Below are positions 1-12,790 of a stretch of 64,000 bases of DNA, piece after piece (the first letter of the stretch is position 1; every line of letters starts with the position of its first letter). Both the position numbers and the translations under genes were made by a program. The notes beneath the pieces were generated by a model, which was not told the DNA's origin, made no database searches, and was given only the letters and a program-made list of their open reading frames with translations. Where the stretch lies: assembly GCF_022539665.2 (NCBI RefSeq), contig NC_081337.1, positions 5,866,679 through 5,930,678 on the forward strand. The letters are read 5' to 3'. This DNA comes from Daphnia carinata (lineage: Eukaryota > Arthropoda > Branchiopoda > Diplostraca > Daphniidae).

Positions 1-2675
1 GGACTACCGTGCCTCGCAATTTACCCTGCAGACGGCTGTTGGTACCGAGCCCAAGTTCTGAAAGTCCTACCAGATGGTATCGGGGTTCGATACGTCGATT
101 TTGGTAATACGATGAAAATGCCCAACAACAAAGATAACTTCCTAATGATGGAACATTCGCTGAGTGAATATCCATTTTACGCTACCAAAGTTAAATTGGC
201 TGACGTTTTCCCAGTCAACGGAAGTAGCTGGGATAGGGACGTCTGTCTCAGGTTCAGAGAGATAGTAGATGATAAGCCTTTCCTCATGGAATGTGTCCAG
301 CAGGATGAAGATGCCATTAGTGTTCGATTGAAGAATGGTGATGGGTCTGATTTAGTTACTCGTTTGTTACAAGAAAATCTCGTCCGAAAAACACCGTTTA
401 AAGCTTCTGACATGCTGGATCGTCTCACTATTGCTACTGGAACTTCTGCTCTTCCACGCTCACCGCAAATGGTCCATAATCAACAAATCTCGCATTCTCA
501 GCCTGCTGGCTTATGTAGTGGCACCGGCCCAACATCTTCACCCGTCAATAGAAGTTCACAAGCCCTGCAAAGCCCGCAAGCCGTCACTCCCAAAAGATCG
601 ATGGCCACGAGTTTAACGATTCCCGGGCAATCACCACTCCCAGTTCATTCTCCAACTAGGGCTGCTTTGCGGCAGGATACTAGCTTTAGTCAACCTCGTG
701 CGCCAACTATGACTTCTGTTCCGGTTCGCCCCATCAGTTTGCCAAGTCGTCCGTTGTCATCAGCACATTCTCCATTGCCACCAAAGGCCAACTCCATCAT
801 TGAAATCCTGGAAGCTGGCATGACGGTTATTTTCCAAGTGATTGTACGAGACAGTGGTGATCGATTCATCGGTATGCTTATTCGTGACGAAGAAGATATG
901 GGTATCATCGAATTCAGTTCTTTGGCAGAAACCATCGAGCCTGTTCCCAATTTCCAACCAACTGTTGGATCGGTTGTGGCAGCTCTGTCTTTGGTTGATA
1001 ACCAGTGGTACCGGGGCTGTATCACGAAGGTGTTGAAGTCTTCCTACACCGTTCTCTATGTTGACTATGGAAATGTCGAAGAAGGTATCATCTCAGTGAA
1101 GCCGATTCCCTCAAGCTATCGCCACCTTACGTTATCTGTCAGACTGAGCGTTGCTGAGAATTCTTCATTGGGAATTAAGCAATATGTGGAGGAGACCATG
1201 GTTTTAGACAGCAGCCATCAATTGGAAGTTACTGCAAAGCGTACAAAGGATTCGGTTCTGGCTAAAATCATCGGAGGAGATATCCCAGCTTGTGTTGTCC
1301 AATTAGAGCCGTGGACTTCCTTTTTACCTAAACTTGATGAGACACCTATGCCCACTCGTGATATTGCTTCTCCAAACTGGGAAATTGGGCTTAGCTGTGA
1401 AGTAATGCCACTCGTTACTGAAGATGTGGACTGCATTTACGTTCAGGCTGTCACAGACGAGACATTTAATTTAACCTGCAAAATTCAAAAAGAGTTAAAT
1501 GATTATCTACCTACTAGCATAGCAGTATCAACTATTCCAGTTATAGGAAGCTGCGTGGCTGCAATATTCCCAGATGACGGAGAACTATACCGCGCTCGGA
1601 TCGTTGAAACTACGGAAAATTCTGTGTCTTTATTCTATGTTGACTACGGAAATTCGGCCACTGTATCCCTCGGCGACATTCGAGTACTTCCTGATCGTTT
1701 TTATGAATATCCTGCCTGTTGCAAACGAGTTTCGCTTGCTCGTGTAGTACGTCCTGCAAGCCCTCTTCCAACTGCCGTCAGAGATTTGCTGTCAAGCTGT
1801 GTTAATAAGATTTTCAATATGCTTGTTCTGCCGTCCACGTCTCAATTCATGGAATGCGTCCTAACTCAAGACGGAAAAGTTCTGAATGAGCTAATCGTTG
1901 ACATTTTCGAGCAATCGAACACCAGAACTGCAACATCTCCACCAAACCAGATGCCTAAACTTGAAGCCGCTTCTCCTGACACGGATCGTAAGCGAGAAAG
2001 AGATACCCCTGTTGACAATACTTTAAGCGAAATGTCATACGACGATGGTCCTTTTATGGAGCTACCAAAAGAAGGACCTTTCCAAGCTATAATTTCGAAC
2101 GTGGAAGGTCCCCAGCTAATCATGTTGCGTGTCCTGGATGACCAGATTTCTGCAAAACTTGTTCGTTTGGAGGTAATTAACGCTTTTACCTACTCGCACC
2201 AATTTTCCATGAACTTGTGTTAAAAGCTCTTAAATTCTACGTTTAGGAGGAACTGGAAGCCTACGCTGGCGCCATAGTGCGTGGTTATGGACCAAAGCTG
2301 AATGAAATCTGCATCGCTCGTTACCCTGACGGCAAATGGTACCGATCAGCATGCATTGATGAAATTGCTGATCCAGCTGGGAGACGTTATATGTGCATCC
2401 AAGTTGACTTTGGTGAAACACATATTGTTGATGTTGACGACATCAGGCGTATTCCTAAACGCTTGATCGACTATCTGCCTTATCAAGCACAACATACCAT
2501 CCTCGAAGGAACAGAATCCATGGAGGAAGTGAAGACCGAATTGTCTACCCGGCTTGATGAACTTTTACCCAATAACAGTCAGGTAACTGTCAGTGTAGTT
2601 AGTCGTGTCGAAATGGCATATGTTGTGCGTATTCCAGAGATCAGTGCAACCCTGTCTTCCGAGGGTTTGCTCTGA
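1..2675 (+). CDS. Multi-Tudor domain protein (TDRD1/Tudor-like), 5' end cut by the window
   Basis: Coding exons are 1-2172 and 2247-2675. The 74-bp GT-AG intron (2173-2246) joins ...KLVRLE to EELEAY in frame, giving an 866-residue fragment with no start codon in the window. Four Tudor cores are visible by the pattern of an aromatic 'WYR/LYR' strand followed by 'VDYGN'-like residues. They lie at about residues 5-37 (WYRAQ...VDFGN), 321-362 (WYRGC...VDYGN), 513-551 (LYRAR...VDYGN) and 742-788 (WYRSA...VDFGE). A Ser/Pro-rich, probably disordered linker of about 120 residues separates cores 1 and 2. Extended Tudor domains bind dimethyl-arginine on Piwi proteins and scaffold germline granules in the piRNA pathway; that role is inferred from the family. 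Which family member this is (TDRD1, Tudor or another) cannot be settled without the missing N-terminus. Confidence 0.88.
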
Positions 2676-3602
2676 TTTTATTTCGAAAACGGAACTTTTT
2701 TCTCGTGATTGGTTTGAGCGCAGGAGTTTTCGGTTTCCATTCGGTTCTTTTCCAAATTATTTGAATCCGTGTAATATGTTTCTAACAGCCTCGACAGCTA
2801 TGTTGTATTTTTTTTTTTCATCAAAATAATGGAAGGGCTTTAAAAAGGACTAGGATAATCTTCCAAATTCCGAAGTAGTAAACCTGTTTTCGTTGCCGAC
2901 TAGATCTGGATTTTTTTTAATAAATACTTTTTAACAATTTGACAATAACTTGGTATAAAGGCTTATATAAATGTATTACACATTAATTTAACTTCCAAAA
3001 GAATCAAACAGCAGATGCAAGCACAACCAGATTATGTACAGTTAACACGGTCAAGGCAGGCAATAATCGTATCATTTTCGTAAAAAAAATTATTAGGGCA
3101 GATTGATCGAATATTCAGGACGACTGAAAAAACTGTTAAAACAAAGCCAAAGAATGGCCGAGGAAGATGGGGCAATCGGAAGCTTCGATGACGTCGAAAC
3201 GCCTTGGCTTAACTTGCACTGAGGCTAAATTTTTTTCTTTGGGTGGTAAGTTTCGATGTTGAATGTGTCAAATTATATAGGCTTTTCGAAAATACCGTTG
3301 GGTTTGAAAGGATGATGGTTGGCACGTGGTCAAATCTTGATTTGACCGAAGGAAGCGCAAACCCTCGTTTGATTTACCTCTCATCCATGGTTGGGATCTG
3401 CCAGTTACTAGGTGGAGTCGTTTCCATTGACGTCCGTGAAACAACTCAACATATCATTACTTATGCCATACCTCCGAGTTCGCAATGGACTTTTTGTTTG
3501 ATTTCATTGTGTCATTGGTCACGAAACCCCACCGACAGGCTGAAAAGGAAATGAAAGGTGGGTGGGGTATCATATGAATCGGTGGGTTAAGTGCAGTTTG
3601 GT
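2676..3602. other. Convergent spacer between the Tudor and Csk genes
   Basis: The stretch holds the 3' UTRs of two genes transcribed toward each other. Apart from the AATAAA at 2919-2924 I see no coding exon. An open frame at 3243-3554 on the plus strand has no recognisable protein pattern and lies opposite the presumed Csk 3' UTR. Confidence 0.6.
2919..2924 (+). terminator. Poly(A) signal of the multi-Tudor gene
   Basis: AATAAA lies 244 bases after the Tudor stop codon and is the first canonical signal on the plus strand. It overlaps ATTAAA on the opposite strand (2916-2921), which could serve the converging Csk gene. Confidence 0.5.
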
Positions 3603-5646
<2,044 letters not shown>

Positions 5647-6242
5647 TCACTAACAGTCTAATTCTCGTACTTCTATTTTTTACGCAAACTAAATTCGCCG
5701 TTTTGACACACCTCAAAGGCAACAAAAATATACAGTGGGAGAACACACAAAAGTTCAGTAAGTACAAGTTCGTTGCTGGACGGCCACCGGCTGTAAACAC
5801 CTGTTATCCTTTTCACTTTTTGGTACATTCAAAGAGATCGATGCATTCATAAGTAGAAAAGTTTCATGTCTTCACTTAGAAAGATGATACACATTGTTCT
5901 AACAGAGCTACGGAAACGGTTAAATCCATTTTATCTCACGGGGCGAAACAGGAAATAGGCAGGAAACTGCCGCCATTACTGTATCGGAAAACCACCTAGT
6001 GAGTTAAATTTTCACTAAATTATCCGTTACTCTATCTGGAGTCCTTTTTTTGAAGTTCAGATCCAACGATGGCAACTTCGTACACTACGTGAAACTTAAA
6101 ACTTCAGTCTTTGAAAATTACGAAACACAACCTGAGTTTACTACCATCAAGCTTATGATGCAAGTTGACGTGCTACGAGAAAAAAAAACTGATTTTAAAG
6201 TATAAGGAAACGAGTTCCGATGGAGGAAAACGGAAAGATCAT
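5647..6242. other. Csk 5' flank and presumed promoter
   Basis: The 596 bases between the Csk start and the TXNL4A poly(A) signal hold no exon I can recognise. The Csk promoter and 5' UTR must lie here or upstream because both genes run on the minus strand. I see no convincing TATA box. Confidence 0.45.
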
Positions 6243-6248
6243 TTTATT
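6243..6248 (-). terminator. Poly(A) signal of TXNL4A
   Basis: AATAAA on the minus strand (TTTATT on plus) begins 23 bases after the TXNL4A stop codon, implying a very short 3' UTR. Confidence 0.6.
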
Positions 6249-6271
6249 TAACTTCGGCCAAGACACATTGA

Positions 6272-6840
6272 TTAATAGCGGTACTTTGTTGAATAATCTT
6301 TGGGTGACACAACAAGACCTCTACCCTTTCTTGCCCCTCGGTAAACTGTTTCTACAATGTCAATCATTTCTTGTTTGTCTTCTATAGCCCAGTTGATTTT
6401 ATTGTTGTTACCTGTGCCTAAATCAATCATGATGTGTTTGTTTCTGAAGAAAAACATGGATGTGCATGGATCATACAATTCATACCTAGATAAAACATAG
6501 ATAAAATAGCTGGCATTATTGTTGTTTACTTGAAATTTATAACAAATTTACATTTTGTTAAAATCTGGAACTTGGGTAATATCCACTAAGTAAATAACTG
6601 CAAAGTTTTTTACTTTCTCTGCTATTTGGTAGAGCACCTCATCCATCTTCATGCAAGTTGGATCCCAATCATGACCAAAACGAATAACCTGAAAAAAATT
6701 AAACGAATCATACAGATAATCAGCAGTTTTTTTTTACTCTGAAGCAGGCTTTAGATCGTTACCACCAAGCGGTCCTCTTCTGAAAGAATTGCTTGATCCA
6801 CCTGCCATCCATTAACAAGGTGCTGTAACATGTAAGACAT
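6272..6840 (-). CDS. TXNL4A: U5 snRNP 15-kDa protein Dim1 / thioredoxin-like protein 4A
   Basis: Exons on the minus strand, 5' to 3': 6763-6840, 6552-6688, 6272-6485, joined by GT-AG introns of 74 and 66 bp. The product is 142 residues, the usual length of this highly conserved family. Recognisable stretches include MSYMLQHLVNGWQVDQA at the N-terminus, VIRFGHDWDPTCMKMDEVL, YDPCTSMFFFRNKHIMID and the C-terminal GLVVSPKDYSTKYRY. The protein has a thioredoxin fold without the redox CxxC pair and is a core component of the U5 snRNP and U4/U6.U5 tri-snRNP, needed for pre-mRNA splicing in the nucleus. The start ATG matches the universal family N-terminus. It is divergently arranged with SRD5A3. Confidence 0.98.
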
Positions 6841-7504
6841 CTTGTTTGTATGATAAACCAAAAGAAGTAAGAATAATCTAAGACACTGGAGTAAGAACTT
6901 TGTCAAGATGCAGGTTTTCAGTTATGTTAGACAGTCACAACAGGAACAAGCTAGATTTTGTTGAGTTCAGTATTGAGTTTTAGGTGCTTCCCGGCTGACA
7001 GTTAAAATTTTGTTTTTAAACTGAAATGATTTTCGTGCGACTCGTTTTTCAACAGAGTAAATATTGAACTACAGCCACTATAGCTTCCACGAAAAATGAC
7101 ATTTGTGTACAACACTTCAGTTAAAAAAAATTCTCCATGATGCTTCATTGCCAATTGCATTTCGACGTTAAATCTAAAAAAAAAGTTACAATTAAAAAAA
7201 TTTTCTAAATATTTATTGAAAATAAAATGACCTGTGTTAATACGTATTGTTTTACTTAAATGATAAAGTAAATTTTTAACATTTCTAGTTTGACAGTTCT
7301 TAATCTGGCAACTCTCTCAAGAAACGCTTTCAGTCAGTGGTTTCATTTAGCTTCCGACCGAACTTCCAAAGTAAAATTATATTTTCAACACGAAAAACTA
7401 GCCTGCCAAGTTAAAATAAATTGGGACGGAAAGTTGTAGATCAGGTTGCATTGAATTTGATTGCCAAAAAAGCCGTTTTCGATGTTCATACGGCCCTAGT
7501 GACC
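6841..7504. promoter_or_regulatory. Shared upstream region of TXNL4A and SRD5A3
   Basis: The 664 bp between the start codons of two divergently transcribed housekeeping genes must hold both promoters and both 5' UTRs. The sequence is AT-rich. I could not identify a TATA box or a tRNA/snRNA gene in it. Confidence 0.5.
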
Positions 7505-8784
7505 ATGATCAACATTGTCATAGTTATGTTTGCTGTTCTGTTTATGACATCCATTGTCGGCACCGTCTTGCAGATGGCAAATTTGAAAGGGATACCAAAA
7601 TGTCTGTATGATATATACTACTCCGGGAAAAGTTGTGAAGGGAAATTATTTTCTACTTTGCTTTCAGCTGTTCTAGTTCCAAAGAGGTATACCAACTATT
7701 TATACCATATGAAAGTTTTTTTGTCATGTATTTGACTTTATATTATCTATCAGTTGGTTTTTTCACTTCTATTTCTTTGCCACAGTCTACACGTTATTGA
7801 TTTTAATAATGATAATATGGATGATTCTGACAAAAAATCAGCTTCCTATATTTATTACTATGTATATTGACTTCGTATCTCCTCATTCCTGCACAACTAT
7901 AGGTAAAATAAACCATAATTCATTCATCAACAAAATTCATACTAAAGAGCCTTTTATTTTTTCTGTTAAAGCTAGCGCTAAGATATTACTATTGGCTACC
8001 CTGCTTTTTCTCCTTCAGGTTTTTAGACGGGCATATGAAAGTATGTATGTTACCGTTTTTTTGGATTCAAAGATGAACATTGGCCACTATGTAGTTGGGT
8101 ATCTCCATTACTGGGGATGTGGCACTATCCTTCTATTGTATGCAGCTTGTCAATCTCTGCAAGACAGTAAGTTTCAAAAAAAAAAAATGTTTATTCCATT
8201 CTAATGATAAAAAAGTATTACTTTTCATTTGGTTTAAACTAGACCAAATGTATGAACAGGCAAACAATGAAATTCATTTACAACATATCATTGGAATAGC
8301 TTTATTCATCATTGCATTTTACCAGCAATATAAAGCCCACATTACTTTAGCAAATTTAAGGAAAAGTAATTTGAAATTTTATTACTTTTATGACATTAGA
8401 ACTCTGGGTAGACTATACCCTTTTACTCAATAACTTTTTCTTGGTTTTAGATCCGCAGAGTAAGCAAAAGTATAGTCTTCCACAAGGTGGCCTGTTTAAT
8501 TATGTGTCTTGTCCAAACTTTCTTTGTGAAATCATCATTTACCTAGCAATCAATCTCGTACTGGGAATTGATTTTTATCCGTGGACGCTAGTAACATTTT
8601 GGGTCTTGTCGAATCAGGTATCTTAGGTTTTCTTCTTCCGGTTATTTACCGTAAGTCTTCATTATCAAATTCTACTGGTTGCCCATTTTAGATTATGGCT
8701 GCTATCATGACCCAGAAGTGGTATAAATCGAAATTTAAGGAATTCCCACCTACAAGAAAAGCCTTAATTCCTTTTGTATACTGA
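7505..8784 (+). CDS. SRD5A3: Polyprenol reductase / steroid 5-alpha-reductase 3 homologue, 302 residues
   Basis: Exons: 7505-7686, 7754-7902, 7972-8166, 8243-8365, 8451-8617, 8692-8784; all junctions are GT-AG and the spliced frame is open. The length (302) is close to the human protein (318). Hydrophobic segments recur throughout, fitting a multi-pass ER membrane enzyme. Family landmarks seen are VPK at 58-60, QQYKAH at 203-208, NLRK at 213-216, NYVSCPNF...E at 234-243, and the C-terminal WYKSKF...RKALIPFVY. The family reduces polyprenol-pathway intermediates toward dolichol, the lipid carrier for N-glycosylation, using NADPH. The start is the first ATG in frame after an upstream stop. Intron 2 (7903-7971) is 69 bp with no stop in frame, so the gapless length match to the human protein between HFY and RR was used to call it an intron. 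Confidence 0.93.
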
Positions 8785-8848
8785 TAAAAATTGGGAGAAA
8801 AAAATGAAAACAATAACTACCTTGGAGATTAAACTTGTAAATGAGATT

Positions 8849-8854
8849 AATAAA
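8849..8854 (+). terminator. Poly(A) signal of SRD5A3
   Basis: AATAAA lies 64 bases after the SRD5A3 stop codon in AT-rich sequence. Confidence 0.65.
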
Positions 8855-9057
8855 TTAACATTGTTTTATTTAGTTTTCACCGTCGCATTATAAACTGTGT
8901 TACTGATTAAACAAGGATCATGAAAATCAGGAACCATGTAAAGAAACCTTTTTAGCTTTCCTCCCAGGTATCATGGATCCAAAGCATGCAATCTAGAGTC
9001 GAGAAAGGTATTCACCACTGGTCGAGTCTGACCACATAGTTAAATTTTTCTTTTAAT

Positions 9058-9101
9058 GTCGGGCTTATTCTTGTCGGCCGATCGGTAAAAATAAGCCCGA
9101 C
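9058..9101. repeat. 12-bp inverted repeat at the left edge of the array
   Basis: GTCGGGCTTATT (9058-9069) pairs with AATAAGCCCGAC (9090-9101) around a 20-base loop that itself contains TCGGCCGA. Internal units keep the left arm but lack the right arm, so this edge unit preserves or gained a complete hairpin. Confidence 0.8.
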
Positions 9102-12100
9102 TTTTTGGGTTTTTTTATGTTTAATTCAAAAACTACAATGCCAATTAAAAAATAAACTAGATATTTGTGATTGGCATTCAATTCTGCATCGAATTCATGT
9201 GTTTTTAGCCAAATCTGAATTTTGGCCAAAAAAATGAAAAAGTGGGAAGGCTATAGCCTTCTCACTTTTGTCAAAATCGGCCAAAATGGACATCTCTTGG
9301 AATTCGATTAAAACCACAGAGCATAATCAAAATTTAACGTTGAGTTCGATTATGTTAGTGGTTTTCTCGCTAAACCAGCCATTTAAAAATTAACCTAAAA
9401 AAATTCGATAAGTCGGGCTTATTTTTGCCGCTCGGCCGCCACAAATTTGTTTGTTTTTTATGTTTAATTCAAAAACTACAATGCCAATTAAAAAATAAAC
9501 TAGATATTTGTGATTGGCATTCAATTCTGCATCGAATTCATGTGTTTTTAGCCAAATCTGAATTTTGGCCAAAAATGAAAAAGTGGGAAGACTATAGCCT
9601 TCTCACTTTTGTCAAAATCGGCCAAAATGGACATCTCTTGGAATTCGATAAAAACCACAGAGCATAGTCAAAATTGAACGCTTATTCCAATTATGTTAGT
9701 GGTTTTCTCGCTAAACCAGCCATTTTCAAAATAAACTAAAAAAATTCGATAAGTCGGGCTTATTTTTGCCGCTCGGCCGCCACAAATTTGTTTGTTTTTT
9801 ATGTTTAATTCAAAAACTACAATGCCAATTAAAAAATAAACTAGATATTTGTGATTGGCATTCAATTCTGCATCGAATTCATGTGTTTTTAGCCAAATCT
9901 GAATTTTGGCCAAAAATGAAAAAGTGGGAAGGCTATAGCCTTCTCACTTTTGTCAAAATCGGCCAAAATGGACATCTCTTGGAATTCGATTAAAACCACA
10001 GAGCATAGTCAAAATTGAACGCTTATTCCAATTATGTTAGTGGTTTTCTCGCTAAACCAGCCATTTTCAAAATAAACTAAAAAAATTCGATAAGTCGGGC
10101 TTATTTTTGCCGCTCGGCCGCCACAAATTTGTTTGTTTTTTATGTTTAATTCAAAAACTACAATGCCAATTAAAAAATAAACTAGATATTTGTGATTGGC
10201 ATTCAATTCTGCATCGAATTCATGTGTTTTTAGCCAAATCTGAATTTTGGCCAAAAATGAAAAAGTGGGAAGGCTATAGCCTTCTCACTTTTGTCAAAAT
10301 CGGCCAAAATGGACATCTCTTGGAATTCGATAAAAACCACAGAGCATAGTCAAAATTGAACGCTTATTCCAATTATGTTAGTGGTTTTCTCGCTAAACCA
10401 GCCATTTTCAAAATAAACTAAAAAAATTCGATAAGTCGGGCTTATTTTTGCCGCTCGGCCGCCACAAATTTGTTTGTTTTTTATGTTTAATTCAAAAACT
10501 ACAATGCCAATTAAAAAATAAACTAGATATTTGTGATTGGCATTCAATTCTGCATCGAATTCATGTGTTTTTAGCCAAATCTGAATTTTGGCCAAAAATG
10601 AAAAAGTGGGAAGGCTATAGCCTTCTCACTTTTGTCAAAATCGGCCAAAATGGACATCTCTTGGAATTCGATAAAAACCACAGAGCATAGTCAAAATTGA
10701 ACGCTTATTCCAATTATGTTAGTGGTTTTCTCGCTAAACCAGCCATTTTCAAAATAAACTAAAAAAATTCGATAAGTCGGGCTTATTTTTGCCGCTCGGC
10801 CGCCACAAATTTGTTTGTTTTTTATGTTTAATTCAAAAACTACAATGCCAATTAAAAAATAAACTAGATATTTGTGATTGGCATTCAATTCTGCATCGAA
10901 TTCATGTGTTTTTAGCCAAATCTGAATTTTGGCCAAAAATGAAAAAGTGGGAAGGCTATAGCCTTCTCACTTTTGTCAAAATCGGCCAAAATGGACATCT
11001 CTTGGAATTCGATTAAAACCACAGAGCATAATCAAAATTTAACGTTGAGTTCGATTATGTTAGTGGTTTTCTCGCTAAACCAGCCATTTAAAAATTAACC
11101 TAAAAAAATTCGATAAGTCGGGCTTATTTTTGCCGCTCGGCCGCCACAAATTTGTTTGTTTTTTATGTTTAATTCAAAAACTACAATGCCAATTAAAAAA
11201 TAAACTAGATATTTGTGATTGGCATTCAATTCTGCATCGAATTCATGTGTTTTTAGCCAAATCTGAATTTTGGCCAAAAATGAAAAAGTGGGAAGGCTAT
11301 AGCCTTCTCACTTTTGTCAAAATCGGCCAAAATGGACATCTCTTGGAATTCGATAAAAACCACAGAGCATAGTCAAAATTGAACGCTTATTCCAATTATG
11401 TTAGTGGTTTTCTCGCTAAACCAGCCATTTTCAAAATAAACTAAAAAAATTCGATAAGTCGGGCTTATTTTTGCCGCTCGGCCGCCACAAATTTGTTTGT
11501 TTTTTATGTTTAATTCAAAAACTACAATGCCAATTAAAAAATAAACTAGATATTTGTGATTGGCATTCAATTCTGCATCGAATTCATGTGTTTTTAGCCA
11601 AATCTGAATTTTGGCCAAAAATGAAAAAGTGGGAAGGCTATAGCCTTCTCACTTTTGTCAAAATCGGCCAAAATGGACATCTCTTGGAATTCGATAAAAA
11701 CCACAGAGCATAGTCAAAATTGAACGCTTATTCCAATTATGTTAGTGGTTTTCTCGCTAAACCAGCCATTTTCAAAATAAACTAAAAAAATTCGATAAGT
11801 CGGGCTTATTTTTGCCGCTCGGCCGCCACAAATTTGTTTGTTTTTTATGTTTAATTCAAAAACTACAATGCCAATTAAAAAATAAACTAGATATTTGTGA
11901 TTGGCATTCAATTCTGCATCGAATTCATGTGTTTTTAGCCAAATCTGAATTTTGGCCAAAAATGAAAAAGTGGGAAGGCTATAGCCTTCTCACTTTTGTC
12001 AAAATCGGCCAAAATGGACATCTCTTGGAATTCGATAAAAACCACAGAGCATAGTCAAAATTGAACGCTTATTCCAATTATGTTAGTGGTTTTCTCGCTA

Positions 12101-12589
12101 AACCAGCCATTTTCAAAATAAACTAAAAAAATTCGATAAGTCGGGCTTATTTTTGCCGCTCGGCCGCCACAAATTTGTTTGTTTTTTATGTTTAATTCAA
12201 AAACTACAATGCCAATTAAAAAATAAACTAGATATTTGTGATTGGCATTCAATTCTGCATCGAATTCATGTGTTTTTAGCCAAATCTGAATTTTGGCCAA
12301 AAATGAAAAAGTGGGAAGGCTATAGCCTTCTCACTTTTGTCAAAATCGGCCAAAATGGACATCTCTTGGAATTCGATAAAAACCACAGAGCATAGTCAAA
12401 ATTGAACGCTTATTCCAATTATGTTAGTGGTTTTCTCGCTAAACCAGCCATTTTCAAAATAAACTAAAAAAATTCGATAAGTCGGGCTTATTTTTGCCGC
12501 TCGGCCGCCACAAATTTGTTTGTTTTTTATGTTTAATTCAAAAACTACAATGCCAATTAAAAAATAAACTAGATATTTGTGATTGGCAT

Positions 12590-12790
12590 TCAATTCTGCA
12601 TCGATTCATGTTTTTTAGCCAAATCTGAATTTTGGCCAAAAATGAAAAAGTTGGCATTCAATTCTGCATCGAATTCATGTGTTTTTAGCCAAATGTTTGT
12701 TTTTTATTTCAAAAAAAACTACAATGCCAATTGATTGGCATTCAATTCTGCATCGAATTCATGTGTTTTTAGCCAAATCTGAATTTTGGC
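12590..12790. repeat. Scrambled segment inside the 341-bp array
   Basis: The stretch TTGGCATTCAATTCTGCATCG occurs three times within about 190 bp (near 12585, 12651 and 12734), joined to out-of-order fragments of the unit such as GTTTGTTTTTTATTTC. The regular 341-bp phase is lost here and resumes at 12974. Confidence 0.85.

Noticed and set aside
3243-3554. 103-codon plus-strand open frame between the Tudor and Csk genes
   Set aside because: No recognisable motif, no splice or start context support, and it lies in the convergent 3' UTR zone.
8960-9005. Cluster resembling a cloning polylinker (GGATCC, GCATGC, TCTAGAGTCGA)
   Set aside because: Order and spacing do not match any vector polylinker I know, and flanking sequence is ordinary AT-rich genomic DNA. 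Coincidence is more likely than contamination.
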